Shown here in pieces: positions 1 through 10,515 of a DNA stretch of 49,861 nucleotides. The DNA is from Rikenellaceae bacterium. GTDB taxonomy: Bacteria > Bacteroidota > Bacteroidia > Bacteroidales > UBA932. The first letter of the stretch is position 1. Each line of letters begins with the position of its first letter. The notes beneath the pieces were generated by a model. The model did no database searches and was not told the DNA's origin. It worked only from the letters and a program-made list of their open reading frames with translations. A program made the translations under genes and the position numbers. The stretch lies in assembly GCA_022777205.1 (NCBI GenBank), contig JALFGP010000131.1:1-49861 (forward strand). Direction: 5' to 3'.

Positions 1-1059
1 CCTTGCGCCGGAGGTGCGGTCTATTCCCCTGCCCTGACCGACTTCAACATTATGGTCAGAGGCACCTCCTGTATGTTCCTCACGGGGCCGGCTGTGGTCA
101 AGAGCGTGACCGGGGAGAATGTCACCCAGGAGCATCTCGGAGGAGCAGACGTACATTCCCGCAAAAGCGGAGTCGCCCATTTTGCCGCCGACGATGATCC
201 CCAGGGCCTGAGTCTGATACGCAAGCTCATAAGTTTCCTCCCATCCAACAACAGGGAATCCGCTCCGGAAAGGCCGACCTCAGACCCATACAACCGGGTG
301 GACTACAGCCTTAATGAAATAATCCCCGACAGCCTCAACAAAGCCTATGATATGCACCAGGTCATCAACACCATCGTGGACGACGGAGAATTCCTCGAAA
401 TCCACAGGGACTGGGCGAAGAACATAATCATAGGTTTTGCACATATGGGCGGAAAATCCGTGGGCATAGTGGCAAACCAGCCTAAGGAACTCGCAGGCTG
501 CCTGGACATCAACGCCTCACGCAAAGGAGCAAGGTTCGTGCGTTTCTGCGATGCCTTCAACATTCCTATTGTAACTCTGGTGGACGTGCCCGGCTTTCTC
601 TGCGGCACCCAGCAGGAATATGCCGGCATCATAACCAACGGCGCCAAATTGCTCTACGCTTATGGTGAGGCCACGGTTCCGAAGGTCACAGTCACTCTTC
701 GCAAGAGTTATGGAGGAGCACATATCGTAATGAGTTGCAAGCAGTTGCGCGGGGATGTCAACTACGCCTGGCCAAGTGCCAACATTGCCGTGATGGGAGG
801 AGAAGGAGCAGTGGAAATCATCTATTCCAAGGATCTCAAAGCTGCCTCAGACGAGACTCAGCGCCAAAAAATCCGGGAAGAAAAGATGAAGGAATACGAC
901 TCTCTTTTCGGGAATCCGTACTACGCTGCATCCTACGGCTACATAGACGACATAATCGAGCCGGCGAACACCCGCTTCAGGATAATCCGGGCCCTGGTGC
1001 AGCTCGAAAACAAGAAAGTTGAAACTCCGCTGCGCAAGCACGACAATCTGCCGCTGTAA
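1..1059 (+). CDS. mmdA: Acyl-CoA carboxylase / methylmalonyl-CoA decarboxylase carboxyltransferase subunit (5' truncated by window)
   Basis: Frame 1 open from base 1 (PCAGGAVYSPALTDFNIMVRGTSCMFLTGPAVVKSVTGE...), carboxyltransferase motifs GFLCGTQQEYAGIITNGAKLLYAY, KSYGGAHIVM; followed by OadG, BCCP and OadB genes. Confidence 0.93.
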   Translation, partial: PCAGGAVYSPALTDFNIMVRGTSCMFLTGPAVVKSVTGENVTQEHLGGADVHSRKSGVAHFAADDDPQGLSLIRKLISFLPSNNRESAPERPTSDPYNRVDYSLNEIIPDSLNKAYDMHQVINTIVDDGEFLEIHRDWAKNIIIGFAHMGGKSVGIVANQPKELAGCLDINASRKGARFVRFCDAFNIPIVTLVDVPGFLCGTQQEYAGIITNGAKLLYAYGEATVPKVTVTLRKSYGGAHIVMSCKQLRGDVNYAWPSANIAVMGGEGAVEIIYSKDLKAASDETQRQKIREEKMKEYDSLFGNPYYAASYGYIDDIIEPANTRFRIIRALVQLENKKVETPLRKHDNLPL

Positions 1060-1062
1060 GCT

Positions 1063-1350
1063 ATGGAAACGGGTTTGATAATGTCTCTGGTTGCTGTGTC
1101 GGTGGTATTCCTGTCCCTGACCGTGCTCGCCCTGTTCTACCAACTGACAGGCAAGTTGTTCGTCAGAATGGACAGGTCCAAAGACTCAAAGCCTGAAAAA
1201 GCGGATTGCGCAAGCAAAGGTGCCTCAGATGTACCCGATGAAGCAGAGTTGGAGGAAGAAGTGGCTGCGGCAATAGCTATGGCCATCCACGAACACACTA
1301 ACATTCACGACCGGGAAAGTTACATCATCACTATCAGACGCAAGAATTGA
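1063..1350 (+). CDS. OadG/MmdD-like sodium pump decarboxylase gamma/delta subunit
   Basis: Single N-terminal TM helix plus short acidic tail; position between carboxyltransferase and biotin carrier. Confidence 0.75.
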   Translation: METGLIMSLVAVSVVFLSLTVLALFYQLTGKLFVRMDRSKDSKPEKADCASKGASDVPDEAELEEEVAAAIAMAIHEHTNIHDRESYIITIRRKN

Positions 1351-1351
1351 T

Positions 1352-1834
1352 ATGGCTGAATACAGATATAGAATAAACGGACATACCTATAATATAGAGA
1401 TAGGCGCGGAAAACGGCGGGACCATCGAAGTCAGCGTCAACGGCAAGGTCTATACTGTTGAACGTCAGGAAATCTCCACGACTGCCGATATGGCCCCGAA
1501 AAGCATTCCTGTCCAAAAAACTGCAGCACTCCTTAAGGACACTGCCCGGCCGGCTTCAACGCCAAACGTTCAGGCAACGCCCGTTCAAGCCACAGCCCCT
1601 TCAGCCCTCGATGCAAACACGGCCGCAGTGACAGCTCCCCTCCCCGGTACCATCATTTCCATAAAGGTAAAACCGGGAGATAAAGTAACTGCAAACCAGA
1701 CAGTTGCAGTCCTTGAAGCAATGAAAATGGAAAACGAAATAGAAGCCGGATATGCCGGCACAGTAAGCGAGGTGAAAGTGGCGGAAAGGGACACGGTCCT
1801 TGAAGGTGCCGTACTGATAACCATCTCAAATTAA
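1352..1834 (+). CDS. Biotin/lipoyl-containing carrier protein (decarboxylase gamma subunit, MmdC-like)
   Basis: Ala/Pro-rich linker and C-terminal biotinyl domain with VLEAMKMENEI. Confidence 0.9.
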   Translation: MAEYRYRINGHTYNIEIGAENGGTIEVSVNGKVYTVERQEISTTADMAPKSIPVQKTAALLKDTARPASTPNVQATPVQATAPSALDANTAAVTAPLPGTIISIKVKPGDKVTANQTVAVLEAMKMENEIEAGYAGTVSEVKVAERDTVLEGAVLITISN

Positions 1835-1862
1835 CCTATGAACCGAAGATAACCACGACACA

Positions 1863-3005
1863 ATGCAGCAGATAATCGACAGCCTTCAACAATTCTGGAG
1901 CTTTACGGGCTTCTACAACTGCACTTGGCAGCATATCCTTATGCTGGCAGTCGGTGCCCTGCTCATAACCCTCGGAATAGTCAAAAAATGGGAACCACTG
2001 CTGCTCGTCCCCATAGGTTTCGGCATCATCATAGGCAACATTCCCCTGCCTGCGGGAATGAACATAGGCATATATGAAGAAGGTTCGGTGCTCAACATAC
2101 TCTACCAGGGAGTCGTCAAAGGCTGGTACCCGCCGCTGATTTTCCTCGGAATAGGTGCAATGACCGACTTCTCCTCCCTCATTTCCCAGCCCCGGCTGAT
2201 GCTTATCGGAGCCGCTGCCCAAGTCGGCATTTTCGGTGCATTTCTCATAGCCCTTGCCCTGGGATTCACCCCGGCAGAAGCAGGTGCAATAGGCATAATA
2301 GGAGGTGCAGACGGTCCCACTGCCATTTTCCTCAGTTCCAAACTTGCACCCAACCTTCTCGGAGCCATAGCCGTGTCCGCATATTCCTATATGGCCCTCG
2401 TTCCGGTAATCCAGAAGCCTATAATGTTGCTGCTCACCACCAAAAAGGAAAGACTCATACGCATGCAGCCGCCGCGTCAGGTCAGCCATAGGGAGCGCAT
2501 ACTCTTCCCCGTCATAGCCTTCCTCATCACAGCCTTCATAGTCCCGTCGGGAATACCCCTGCTCGGAATGCTCTTCTTCGGCAACCTGCTCAGGGAAAGC
2601 GGAGTCACCAAAAGGCTTGCAGAGACAGCCAGAGGACCGCTCATCGACGTTGTCACGACACTCATAGGCCTTACGGTAGGAGCATCCACCCAGGCAGACC
2701 AGTTCCTCAATGCCGAATCCCTCAAAATCTTCCTGCTCGGCCTCATCTCCTTTGTCATCGCAACCTTCAGCGGCGTGCTTTTTGCAAAATTGATGAACCT
2801 GTTCCTCAAGGAGGGGCATAAAATTAATCCGCTCATCGGCAACGCAGGCGTTTCTGCTGTTCCGGACTCTGCAAGGGTTTCGGAGACGGTGGGGCGCGAA
2901 TTCGACAAGGACAACCACCTGCTGATGCACGCAATGGCACCGAATGTGGCAGGAGTCATAGGCTCGGCCGTGGCTGCAGGACTGTTGCTCGGCTTTCTCG
3001 GATGA
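1863..3005 (+). CDS. Sodium ion-translocating decarboxylase subunit beta (OadB/MmdB)
   Basis: Multi-TM protein with GGADGPTAIF and NPLIGNAGVSAVP motifs. Confidence 0.93.
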   Translation: MQQIIDSLQQFWSFTGFYNCTWQHILMLAVGALLITLGIVKKWEPLLLVPIGFGIIIGNIPLPAGMNIGIYEEGSVLNILYQGVVKGWYPPLIFLGIGAMTDFSSLISQPRLMLIGAAAQVGIFGAFLIALALGFTPAEAGAIGIIGGADGPTAIFLSSKLAPNLLGAIAVSAYSYMALVPVIQKPIMLLLTTKKERLIRMQPPRQVSHRERILFPVIAFLITAFIVPSGIPLLGMLFFGNLLRESGVTKRLAETARGPLIDVVTTLIGLTVGASTQADQFLNAESLKIFLLGLISFVIATFSGVLFAKLMNLFLKEGHKINPLIGNAGVSAVPDSARVSETVGREFDKDNHLLMHAMAPNVAGVIGSAVAAGLLLGFLG

Positions 3006-3073
3006 ACAACTTGACAACATATTGAAAAACAATAATATAAGACAATAACTAATTAACAAAAACACTATAAGAA

Positions 3074-3676
3074 ATGCAGAACAAATTGCAGGAACTGACA
3101 GACAAGCTCTACAATGAAGGTCTGTCCAAGGGCAAGAGCGAAGGCGAAGCCATATTGGCAAATGCCAAAGCCCAGGCCGAAGAAATCATAGCCCAGGCAA
3201 GGAAAGAGGCTGAAGCCATAGTTGCCGGCGCGCAGAAAGAGGCCCAGGATCTCAAAACCAGAACAGCCGGTGAGATTGCCCTTGCATCACGCCAGAGCAT
3301 CAGCCAGACAAGGCAGGCCATAGAAGGCCTCGTAATCACCGAAGCTGCCCAGAAGAATGTCAAGGAGGCACTCAGCGGGGAAGACTTCATCAAGGAACTC
3401 ATCAAAGAAGCAGTCAAAGCCTTCGCCGAGGGCAAGGACTGCGACCTTGAAATCTGCCTTCCGCAGGCTCTCAAAGGCAAACTCGACAGCTTCATAAGCA
3501 ATGAAATCAGCAAGAGCCTCGGCAAGGAAGTGGAAATCAAATACGGAAAGACCGGAGCCGGATTCACCATCGGACCTAAGAAAGGAGGCTACTTCATCAG
3601 TTTCACCGACGAGGCCTTCAGTGAAATCATCGGCAACTATCTCAGACCGGCAACCAGGAAAATCCTCTTCGGCTAA
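3074..3676 (+). CDS. V-type ATP synthase subunit E
   Basis: Ala/Glu/Lys-rich coiled-coil N-terminus, GAGFTIGPKKGGYFISFTDEAF; first gene of V-ATPase operon. Confidence 0.85.
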   Translation: MQNKLQELTDKLYNEGLSKGKSEGEAILANAKAQAEEIIAQARKEAEAIVAGAQKEAQDLKTRTAGEIALASRQSISQTRQAIEGLVITEAAQKNVKEALSGEDFIKELIKEAVKAFAEGKDCDLEICLPQALKGKLDSFISNEISKSLGKEVEIKYGKTGAGFTIGPKKGGYFISFTDEAFSEIIGNYLRPATRKILFG

Positions 3677-3691
3677 GCAAAGGGGCTTGAT

Positions 3692-4306
3692 ATGAAGAAT
3701 TACGAATACATAATTGCCGGACTTCCGGTCGTTGACAGCGGGTTCAAGTTCACGGACAGGACCCCGGACGACTTCATCGCGGAAATCCGGGAACAATTGG
3801 ACCGCAAGGACAACGCCCTCGTGGATTTCCTGCTGGACGGCTACGATGCGGACAAGCTCGACGCAGACTTCTACCGCAAGGCCATCACCCACTCCAACCG
3901 CTTCCTCAGGGAGTTCTTCAGCTTCGACCTCAACCTTCGCAACGCCAAGGTCAAGTTCCTGAACAAGGCTCTCTCACGGGAAGCAGACAAGGATGTGATG
4001 GTGCTTATGGACGAAAAGGAGGAAGTCGTGGAACTGCCATTCGAGCAGGAGAATGAAGTCGCCGAAGCTCTGCGCAAAGACGATCTGCTCTCGCGCGAAA
4101 AGGCTCTGGACGACCTTGTGTGGGCAAAAATATCCGACATCACAGTCTTCGACACATTCAATATCGATGCAGTTCTTGCTTTCATAGCCAAGATGCAGGT
4201 GACCGCCCGATGGTTCAGGCTCGACGAGCAGAAGGGCCGCGAAATGTTCCGCAAGCTCAGCGACGAAGTGAGGGGGACATTCAAGGGTGTGAACTACAAC
4301 GGATAA
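3692..4306 (+). CDS. DUF2764 family protein (V-ATPase operon, probable subunit C-like)
   Basis: Position between E and A subunits; MKNYEYIIAGLPVVDSGFKF start typical of the family. Confidence 0.8.
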   Translation: MKNYEYIIAGLPVVDSGFKFTDRTPDDFIAEIREQLDRKDNALVDFLLDGYDADKLDADFYRKAITHSNRFLREFFSFDLNLRNAKVKFLNKALSREADKDVMVLMDEKEEVVELPFEQENEVAEALRKDDLLSREKALDDLVWAKISDITVFDTFNIDAVLAFIAKMQVTARWFRLDEQKGREMFRKLSDEVRGTFKGVNYNG

Positions 4307-4349
4307 TCCGTACCCCATAATGATAGATAACAAATAAAAGAACAAAAAT

Positions 4350-6104
4350 ATGAACAAGACAACAGGAAAGGTTACCGGCATCGTTTCCAACCTTGTCACC
4401 GTCGAGGTGGACGGTCCTGTCGCACAGAATGAAATCTGTTTCATCGACGTGGACGGAACCGACCTTATGGCGGAGGTCATCAAGGTGAACGGAAACACTG
4501 CTGCAGTGCAGGTGTTCGAGAGCACACGAGGCCTTAAGAACGGCAACAAGGTGGTGTTCGAGAACAAGATGCTCGAAGTGACACTCGGTCCGGGACTGCT
4601 TTCAAGCTGCTACGACGGACTCCAGAACAATCTTACCACAATGGACGGAGTTTTTCTCAAGAGAGGCGAATACACCGACCCTCTCGACCGCGAGAAACTC
4701 TGGGACTTCACCCCTATTGCCAAGGCAGGCGACAAAGTCGTGGCTGCTGACTGGCTCGGAGAGGTGAAGGAAGGATGGCTGCCTCACAAGATAATGGTAC
4801 CGTTCTCCTTCAAGGGCGAATACACAGTAAAGAGCATAAAAGCTGCCGGACAGTACAAGGTGGACGACACCATTGCAGTGCTCAGCGATGCGGAAGGCAA
4901 CGATGTGAATGTGACCATGACCCAGAAATGGCCGGTCAAGGTGGCAATCAAAGGCTATAAGGAGAAACCGAGGCCGAACAGGATAATGGAAACGGGAGTG
5001 CGTGTTATCGACACCCTCGACCCTATTGCAGAAGGAGGTACGGGCTTCATCCCGGGTCCGTTCGGCTGCGGCAAGACAGTGCTCCAGCACGCCATTGCAA
5101 AACAGGGTGACGCACAGGTCATCGTGATGGCAGCCTGCGGAGAGCGTGCAAACGAGGTTGTGGAAATCTTCACCGAATTCCCTGAACTCATCGACCCGCA
5201 CACAGGCCGCCACCTTATGGAAAGGACCACCATCATCTGCAACACCTCCAATATGCCTGTGGCAGCCCGCGAGGCATCCGTATATACCGCAATGACCATT
5301 TGTGAGTACTACCGTGCCATGGGTATGAAGGTGCTTCTGCTTGCAGACTCCACTTCAAGATGGGCTCAGGCCCTGAGGGAAATGTCCAACCGTATGGAGG
5401 AACTTCCGGGCGCAGACGCATTCCCTGTGGACCTTTCAGCCATCATCTCCAACTTCTACGCCCGTGCCGGAATGGTTGTCCTGAACAACGGACAGACAGG
5501 TTCGGTGACCTTCATCGGAACCGTATCCCCGGCAGGAGGTAACCTCAAGGAACCGGTCACAGAGTCCACCAAGAAGGCAGCCCGCTGCTTCTACGCCCTT
5601 GAGCAGAAGCGTGCAGACCAGAAGCGCTATCCGGCTGTGAACCCTATCGACTCCTACTCCAAATATCTCGAATATCCTGAAATCCAGGAATATCTGGACA
5701 AGGCCGTGACTCCGGGTTGGGGCGAAAAGGTCAGCCAGCTCAAGAACATCATACGCAAGGGACGTGAAGCCAACGAGCAGATCAACATCCTCGGCGACGA
5801 CGGCGTGCCTATGGGATATCACGAAATATTCTGGAAATCCGAACTCATCGACTATGTCATCCTCCAGCAGGACGCATTCGACGCAATCGATGCCCTCTGC
5901 CCTATCGAGAGACAGAAATATATGGTCGAGCTGGTACTCGGAATATGCGACCGCAGCTTCGAATTCGACGATTTCGAGCAGTGCCGCGGCTTCTTCAAGG
6001 AGATGATCAACATACTCCGCCAGATGAACTATTCCGAATTCCACAGCGAGCAGTTCGAAAACTACGAAAAACAACTTAACACACTTCTGAACAATGGCAA
6101 ATAA
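4350..6104 (+). CDS. V-type ATP synthase catalytic subunit A
   Basis: P-loop GPFGCGKTVLQH, CGERANEVVEIFTEFPEL, LLADSTSRWAQALREMSNRMEELPGADAFP. Confidence 0.97.
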   Translation: MNKTTGKVTGIVSNLVTVEVDGPVAQNEICFIDVDGTDLMAEVIKVNGNTAAVQVFESTRGLKNGNKVVFENKMLEVTLGPGLLSSCYDGLQNNLTTMDGVFLKRGEYTDPLDREKLWDFTPIAKAGDKVVAADWLGEVKEGWLPHKIMVPFSFKGEYTVKSIKAAGQYKVDDTIAVLSDAEGNDVNVTMTQKWPVKVAIKGYKEKPRPNRIMETGVRVIDTLDPIAEGGTGFIPGPFGCGKTVLQHAIAKQGDAQVIVMAACGERANEVVEIFTEFPELIDPHTGRHLMERTTIICNTSNMPVAAREASVYTAMTICEYYRAMGMKVLLLADSTSRWAQALREMSNRMEELPGADAFPVDLSAIISNFYARAGMVVLNNGQTGSVTFIGTVSPAGGNLKEPVTESTKKAARCFYALEQKRADQKRYPAVNPIDSYSKYLEYPEIQEYLDKAVTPGWGEKVSQLKNIIRKGREANEQINILGDDGVPMGYHEIFWKSELIDYVILQQDAFDAIDALCPIERQKYMVELVLGICDRSFEFDDFEQCRGFFKEMINILRQMNYSEFHSEQFENYEKQLNTLLNNGK

Positions 6105-7413
6105 GGCATATCACAAAATCTACACGAAACTTGAGGGCATTACCAAGGCCACAGTTTCACTCAAGGCTGACGGTGTGGCCAATGACGAGCTTGCCGTTGT
6201 GGATTCCAGGCTTGCACAGGTCGTAAAGACCAAGGGCTCAATGGTGACTCTCCAGGTGTTCTCGGGCACAGAGGGCATCCCGACCGATGCAGCCGTAACC
6301 TTCCTGGGCAACCCTCCGACACTCCACGTGAGCGATGATCTGGCAGGTCGTTTCTTCGATGCCTATGGACATCCTATTGACGGAGGTCCTGAAGTCGAAG
6401 GCGAAGAAAGGCAGATCGGAGGTCCGTCCGTGAACCCTTACAAGAGAAAACAGCCGTCCGAAATCATCCCGACCGGTATTGCGGGCATCGACCTGAACAA
6501 CACCCTCGTGTCCGGACAGAAGATTCCGTTCTTCGCAGACCCTGACCAGCCATACAACAACGTGATGGCACAGGTGGCACTGCGAGCAGACGTGGACAAG
6601 ATCATCCTCGGAGGTATGGGACTTTCAAACGACGACTACCTCTACTTCAAGCACGAATTCGAGTCCGCAGGTGCTCTCGACAAGATCATCTCTTTCGTGA
6701 ACACCACCGAACAGCCTCCTGTGGAGCGTCTCCTCATTCCGGATATGGCGCTCACGGCTGCTGAGTATTTCGCAGTGGAGAAGAACGAGAAGGTGCTCGT
6801 GCTCCTGACCGATATGACCCTCTATGCGGATGCCCTCTCCATCGTATCCAACCGTATGGACCAGATTCCTTCCAAGGACTCAATGCCTGGTTCCCTCTAT
6901 TCGGACCTTGCAAAAATCTACGAGAAGGCGGTGCAGCTGCCTGACGGAGGTTCCATTACCATCATAGCCGTGACCACCCTCAACGACGGAGACATCACCC
7001 ACGCGATTCCGGACAACACCGGTTATATCACTGAAGGTCAGCTCTATCTCCGCGCAGATCCGGATTCCGGCAAGGTCATCATCGACCCGTTCCGTTCCCT
7101 CTCCCGACTCAAGCAGCTGGTACAGGGAAAGAAGACCAGGGAAGACCACTCTCAGGTGATGAACGCCTCAGTTCGTCTTTACGCCGATGCCCAGAACGCC
7201 AAGACCAAACTCGAGAACGGTTTCGACCTTTCCGACTATGACAACCGCTGTCTGGACTACGCGAAAGAATACGCCACAAGAATCCTTTCCATCGACGTGA
7301 ACCTGAGTATCAATGAGATGCTCGATACGGCCTGGGAAATATTCGCCAAATTCTTCACTCCGGCAGAGACTGGTATCAAACAGGCTCTGGTGGACAAATA
7401 CTGGAAGAAATAA
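6094..7413 (+). CDS. V-type ATP synthase subunit B
   Basis: TGIAGIDLNNTLVSGQKIPFFADPDQPYN, PSKDSMPGSLYSDLAKIYEKA; 11-nt overlap with subunit A gene. Confidence 0.96.
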   Translation: MANKAYHKIYTKLEGITKATVSLKADGVANDELAVVDSRLAQVVKTKGSMVTLQVFSGTEGIPTDAAVTFLGNPPTLHVSDDLAGRFFDAYGHPIDGGPEVEGEERQIGGPSVNPYKRKQPSEIIPTGIAGIDLNNTLVSGQKIPFFADPDQPYNNVMAQVALRADVDKIILGGMGLSNDDYLYFKHEFESAGALDKIISFVNTTEQPPVERLLIPDMALTAAEYFAVEKNEKVLVLLTDMTLYADALSIVSNRMDQIPSKDSMPGSLYSDLAKIYEKAVQLPDGGSITIIAVTTLNDGDITHAIPDNTGYITEGQLYLRADPDSGKVIIDPFRSLSRLKQLVQGKKTREDHSQVMNASVRLYADAQNAKTKLENGFDLSDYDNRCLDYAKEYATRILSIDVNLSINEMLDTAWEIFAKFFTPAETGIKQALVDKYWKK

Positions 7414-7422
7414 TATCTGATT

Positions 7423-8034
7423 ATGGCAATAAAGTTTCAATACAACAAGACTTCCCTGAACGAAATCGGCAAGCAGCTGAAGATGCGCAAGAATGCCCTC
7501 CCTACCCTGAAGAACAAGGAGAGCGCCCTGCGTATGGAAGTGAAGCGCGCCAAGGACCATTCGGAGAAGCTGATTGAAGATCTTGAAGCCGCCCTGCAGA
7601 AATACGATTATCTTGCCGCCCTTTGGAACGAGTTTGAGCCGGGATTGATTTCCATCACGGACGTGGAACTGGTTACGGTGAAGGTGGCAGGCGTGAAAAC
7701 TCCTGAATTGAAGGGAATTTCTTACGAAATCCACGAGTTCAACGCTTTCGTCAAGCCGGCCTGGTATGCCGACGGAGTTGCGATTCTCAAAGAACTTTCG
7801 AGATTGGGAATCGAATCCGAGGTGTATAAGGAAAAGAGCCGCATCCTGGACTACTCCCGAAAGAAGACCACCCAGAAGGTGAACCTCTATGAAAAGGTGC
7901 AGATTCCGGGTTATCAGGAAGCGATACGCAAGATAAAGCGCTATATGGAGGACGAGGAAAACCTCTCCAAGGCGGCATCCAAAATCGTCAAGAACAGACA
8001 CGCAGAAGAAGAGGAGGAAACAGTCAATGGTTGA
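7423..8034 (+). CDS. V-type ATP synthase subunit D
   Basis: Operon position; coiled-coil D subunit sequence (FQYNKTSLNEIGKQLKMRKNALPTLKNKESALRMEVKRAK). Confidence 0.9.
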   Translation: MAIKFQYNKTSLNEIGKQLKMRKNALPTLKNKESALRMEVKRAKDHSEKLIEDLEAALQKYDYLAALWNEFEPGLISITDVELVTVKVAGVKTPELKGISYEIHEFNAFVKPAWYADGVAILKELSRLGIESEVYKEKSRILDYSRKKTTQKVNLYEKVQIPGYQEAIRKIKRYMEDEENLSKAASKIVKNRHAEEEEETVNG

Positions 8035-9886
8035 GAAAATGACAAAATATTCCTTCATTCTCCCGAGCGGGGAAACTGAAGGCTTTCTTGAGTGGCTTCA
8101 GGATTTGGGCATAATGGACGTGAACCGTTCATCCAAACCCGTGGACTCCACTTCTTCCGAGTTGCTGGAAAAGGTGAGCGGAGCAAAGAAGACTCTGGGC
8201 ATACTGGAGAAAATCGACTACTCCGGGGATCCTGATTACGAACTCATCTGCAAGGCAGCGTCAGAGACAGTCATCGAGGGTTGCAAGACTTGCAACACCC
8301 TTATGGCAGTGAACAGGCTGGATGCTCTCAAGAGCGAACTTGCAGCTGCAAGAAAGGCACTTGCCGAAGTGCAGCCATGGGGCTCTTACGACCGCGACAA
8401 ACTCCTTGGAATCAAGGACTTGAAGATAAGATGGTACAAAATCCCGGCAAAACAGTACAAGGATGAGTGGGAAAATGAATGGGCCATTGTGAAGGTCAAT
8501 CAGGACAAGAACAATGTCTGGTTCGTCACGCTCTCCCCTGCCGATGCCGAATACAGTTTCCCTGTGGCTGAATGTGCAGCTCCGGCTCTTTCCGTGCAGC
8601 AGGCCCAAAGCCGTATCGATGAACTGAATGCTGAAGTGATTGCCCAGAAAGGCAAATTGCTTGCGCTGAAGAACAACTATCTGGACCACGTCCGGAAAGG
8701 CCTCAGGCGCAAGACTGCCGATCTGGACCGCTACCTTGCAGCAGCCGGCACCGAAGAAGCCGCCGAAGGTCATATCACGATAGTCACGGGTTTCGCTCCG
8801 ACTTCCAAGGACGAGGAACTTGCACAGGCTTTCAACGGACGCGACCTGCTCTGGATAAGCGATCCGGCAAGCGTGGAGGACAATCCTCCGATCAAGATAC
8901 GCAACAACTGGTTTGCACGGAATTTCGAGGTGCTCACCGGAATGTACGGTCTGCCTTCCTACGGTGAATTCGACCCGACTCCGATTCTGGCACCGTTCTT
9001 CCTGCTGTTCTTCTCAATGTGTATGGGAGACGCAGGTTACGGTATCATTCTCATCATCGCAGGTCTGGTGCTCAAATACAAGATGGGAGGCAGCAGCCTG
9101 GGCAAGATGCACCGTCTGGTGACCTTCCTCGGAGTGGGCACCCTGATTGTGGGCCTGTTTATGGGCACTTTCTTCGGAATCAACCTGCTTCAGGCCGAGT
9201 GGACCCCAACCTGGCTGAAGGCCATCTGCGTGGACGGATGGTTCCCTGAGGGCAAAATTGCCGGTTTCCCTGCACAGATGGTTATGGCTGTGGGTATCGG
9301 AGTCTTCCACATCTGCCTTGCAATGATAGTCAAGACCATAGGTTTCACAAAACGCTTCGGCTTCAAGAACACCGTGGGCACCTGGGGATGGACCCTGCTC
9401 ATTGTCGGAGGCATAATTCTGGCGGTGCTCGGGACTATGGAATGGCTCGGCGGCGAGGCTCTCAAATGGGCCGTCATAGCCTTAGCTGTCATCAGCGGTC
9501 TGGCCATCTTCCCGTTCAACACCCCGGGACGCAATCCTCTCGTGAACATCGGCTCGGGACTTTGGGACACCTACAATATGGTGACCGGTCTGCTCGGTGA
9601 CGTGCTCAGCTACATACGTCTCTATGCCCTCGGGCTTGCAGGCGGTATGCTCGGCAATGCGTTCAACCTTATGGGAGGTATGATACTGAACATCCCTGTC
9701 CCCGGAGTGAACTGGGTGTTCTGCATCGTAATCCTCATTTTCGGACACGTGCTGAACCTCGCGATGGCCTGCCTGGGAGCATTCGTGCACCCTCTGCGTC
9801 TTACCTTCGTGGAGTATTTCAAGAATTCAGGATATGAGGGCACGGGCACAGCCTACAGGCCTCTTTCCAAAGACATACAAGAATAA
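8027..9886 (+). CDS. V-type ATP synthase subunit I (a-subunit homologue)
   Basis: Large soluble N-terminal half plus multi-TM C-terminal half (APFFLLFFSMCMGDAGYG, LGDVLSYIRLYALGLAGGMLGNAFN); 8-nt overlap with D. Confidence 0.95.
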   Translation: MVEKMTKYSFILPSGETEGFLEWLQDLGIMDVNRSSKPVDSTSSELLEKVSGAKKTLGILEKIDYSGDPDYELICKAASETVIEGCKTCNTLMAVNRLDALKSELAAARKALAEVQPWGSYDRDKLLGIKDLKIRWYKIPAKQYKDEWENEWAIVKVNQDKNNVWFVTLSPADAEYSFPVAECAAPALSVQQAQSRIDELNAEVIAQKGKLLALKNNYLDHVRKGLRRKTADLDRYLAAAGTEEAAEGHITIVTGFAPTSKDEELAQAFNGRDLLWISDPASVEDNPPIKIRNNWFARNFEVLTGMYGLPSYGEFDPTPILAPFFLLFFSMCMGDAGYGIILIIAGLVLKYKMGGSSLGKMHRLVTFLGVGTLIVGLFMGTFFGINLLQAEWTPTWLKAICVDGWFPEGKIAGFPAQMVMAVGIGVFHICLAMIVKTIGFTKRFGFKNTVGTWGWTLLIVGGIILAVLGTMEWLGGEALKWAVIALAVISGLAIFPFNTPGRNPLVNIGSGLWDTYNMVTGLLGDVLSYIRLYALGLAGGMLGNAFNLMGGMILNIPVPGVNWVFCIVILIFGHVLNLAMACLGAFVHPLRLTFVEYFKNSGYEGTGTAYRPLSKDIQE

Positions 9887-9920
9887 GTAACAAAGCAACT
9901 TATTATTTTCATATTACTGA

Positions 9921-10382
<462 letters not shown>

Positions 10383-10436
10383 TCGTCGCGCCCGACCTGC
10401 TCGGGTGTCTGAGCCGGGGATAACAAAGACCGGAAT

Positions 10437-10472
10437 AAAGTCTGTTACGCAATTGGTGTAACAGACTTTTTT
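10437..10472 (+). terminator. Rho-independent terminator of the V-ATPase operon
   Basis: 12-bp perfect stem AAAGTCTGTTAC/GTAACAGACTTT (10437-10448 / 10458-10469), 9-nt loop, T-run. Confidence 0.9.
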
Positions 10473-10515
10473 GTATCACAATATTATAATAACCGGCAGC
10501 CGTTTATTCGTATAC

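Noticed and set aside
1836-3161. 441-aa minus-strand ORF antisense to the first oadB
   Set aside because: Shadow ORF: low-complexity Glu/Gly/Cys-rich translation without domain motifs; the plus strand encodes a convincing OadB. Similar to the antisense ORF over the second oadB because of shared codon bias.
7168-8058. 296-aa minus-strand ORF opposite V-ATPase subunit D
   Set aside because: Antisense to a clear operon gene; no domain-like features.
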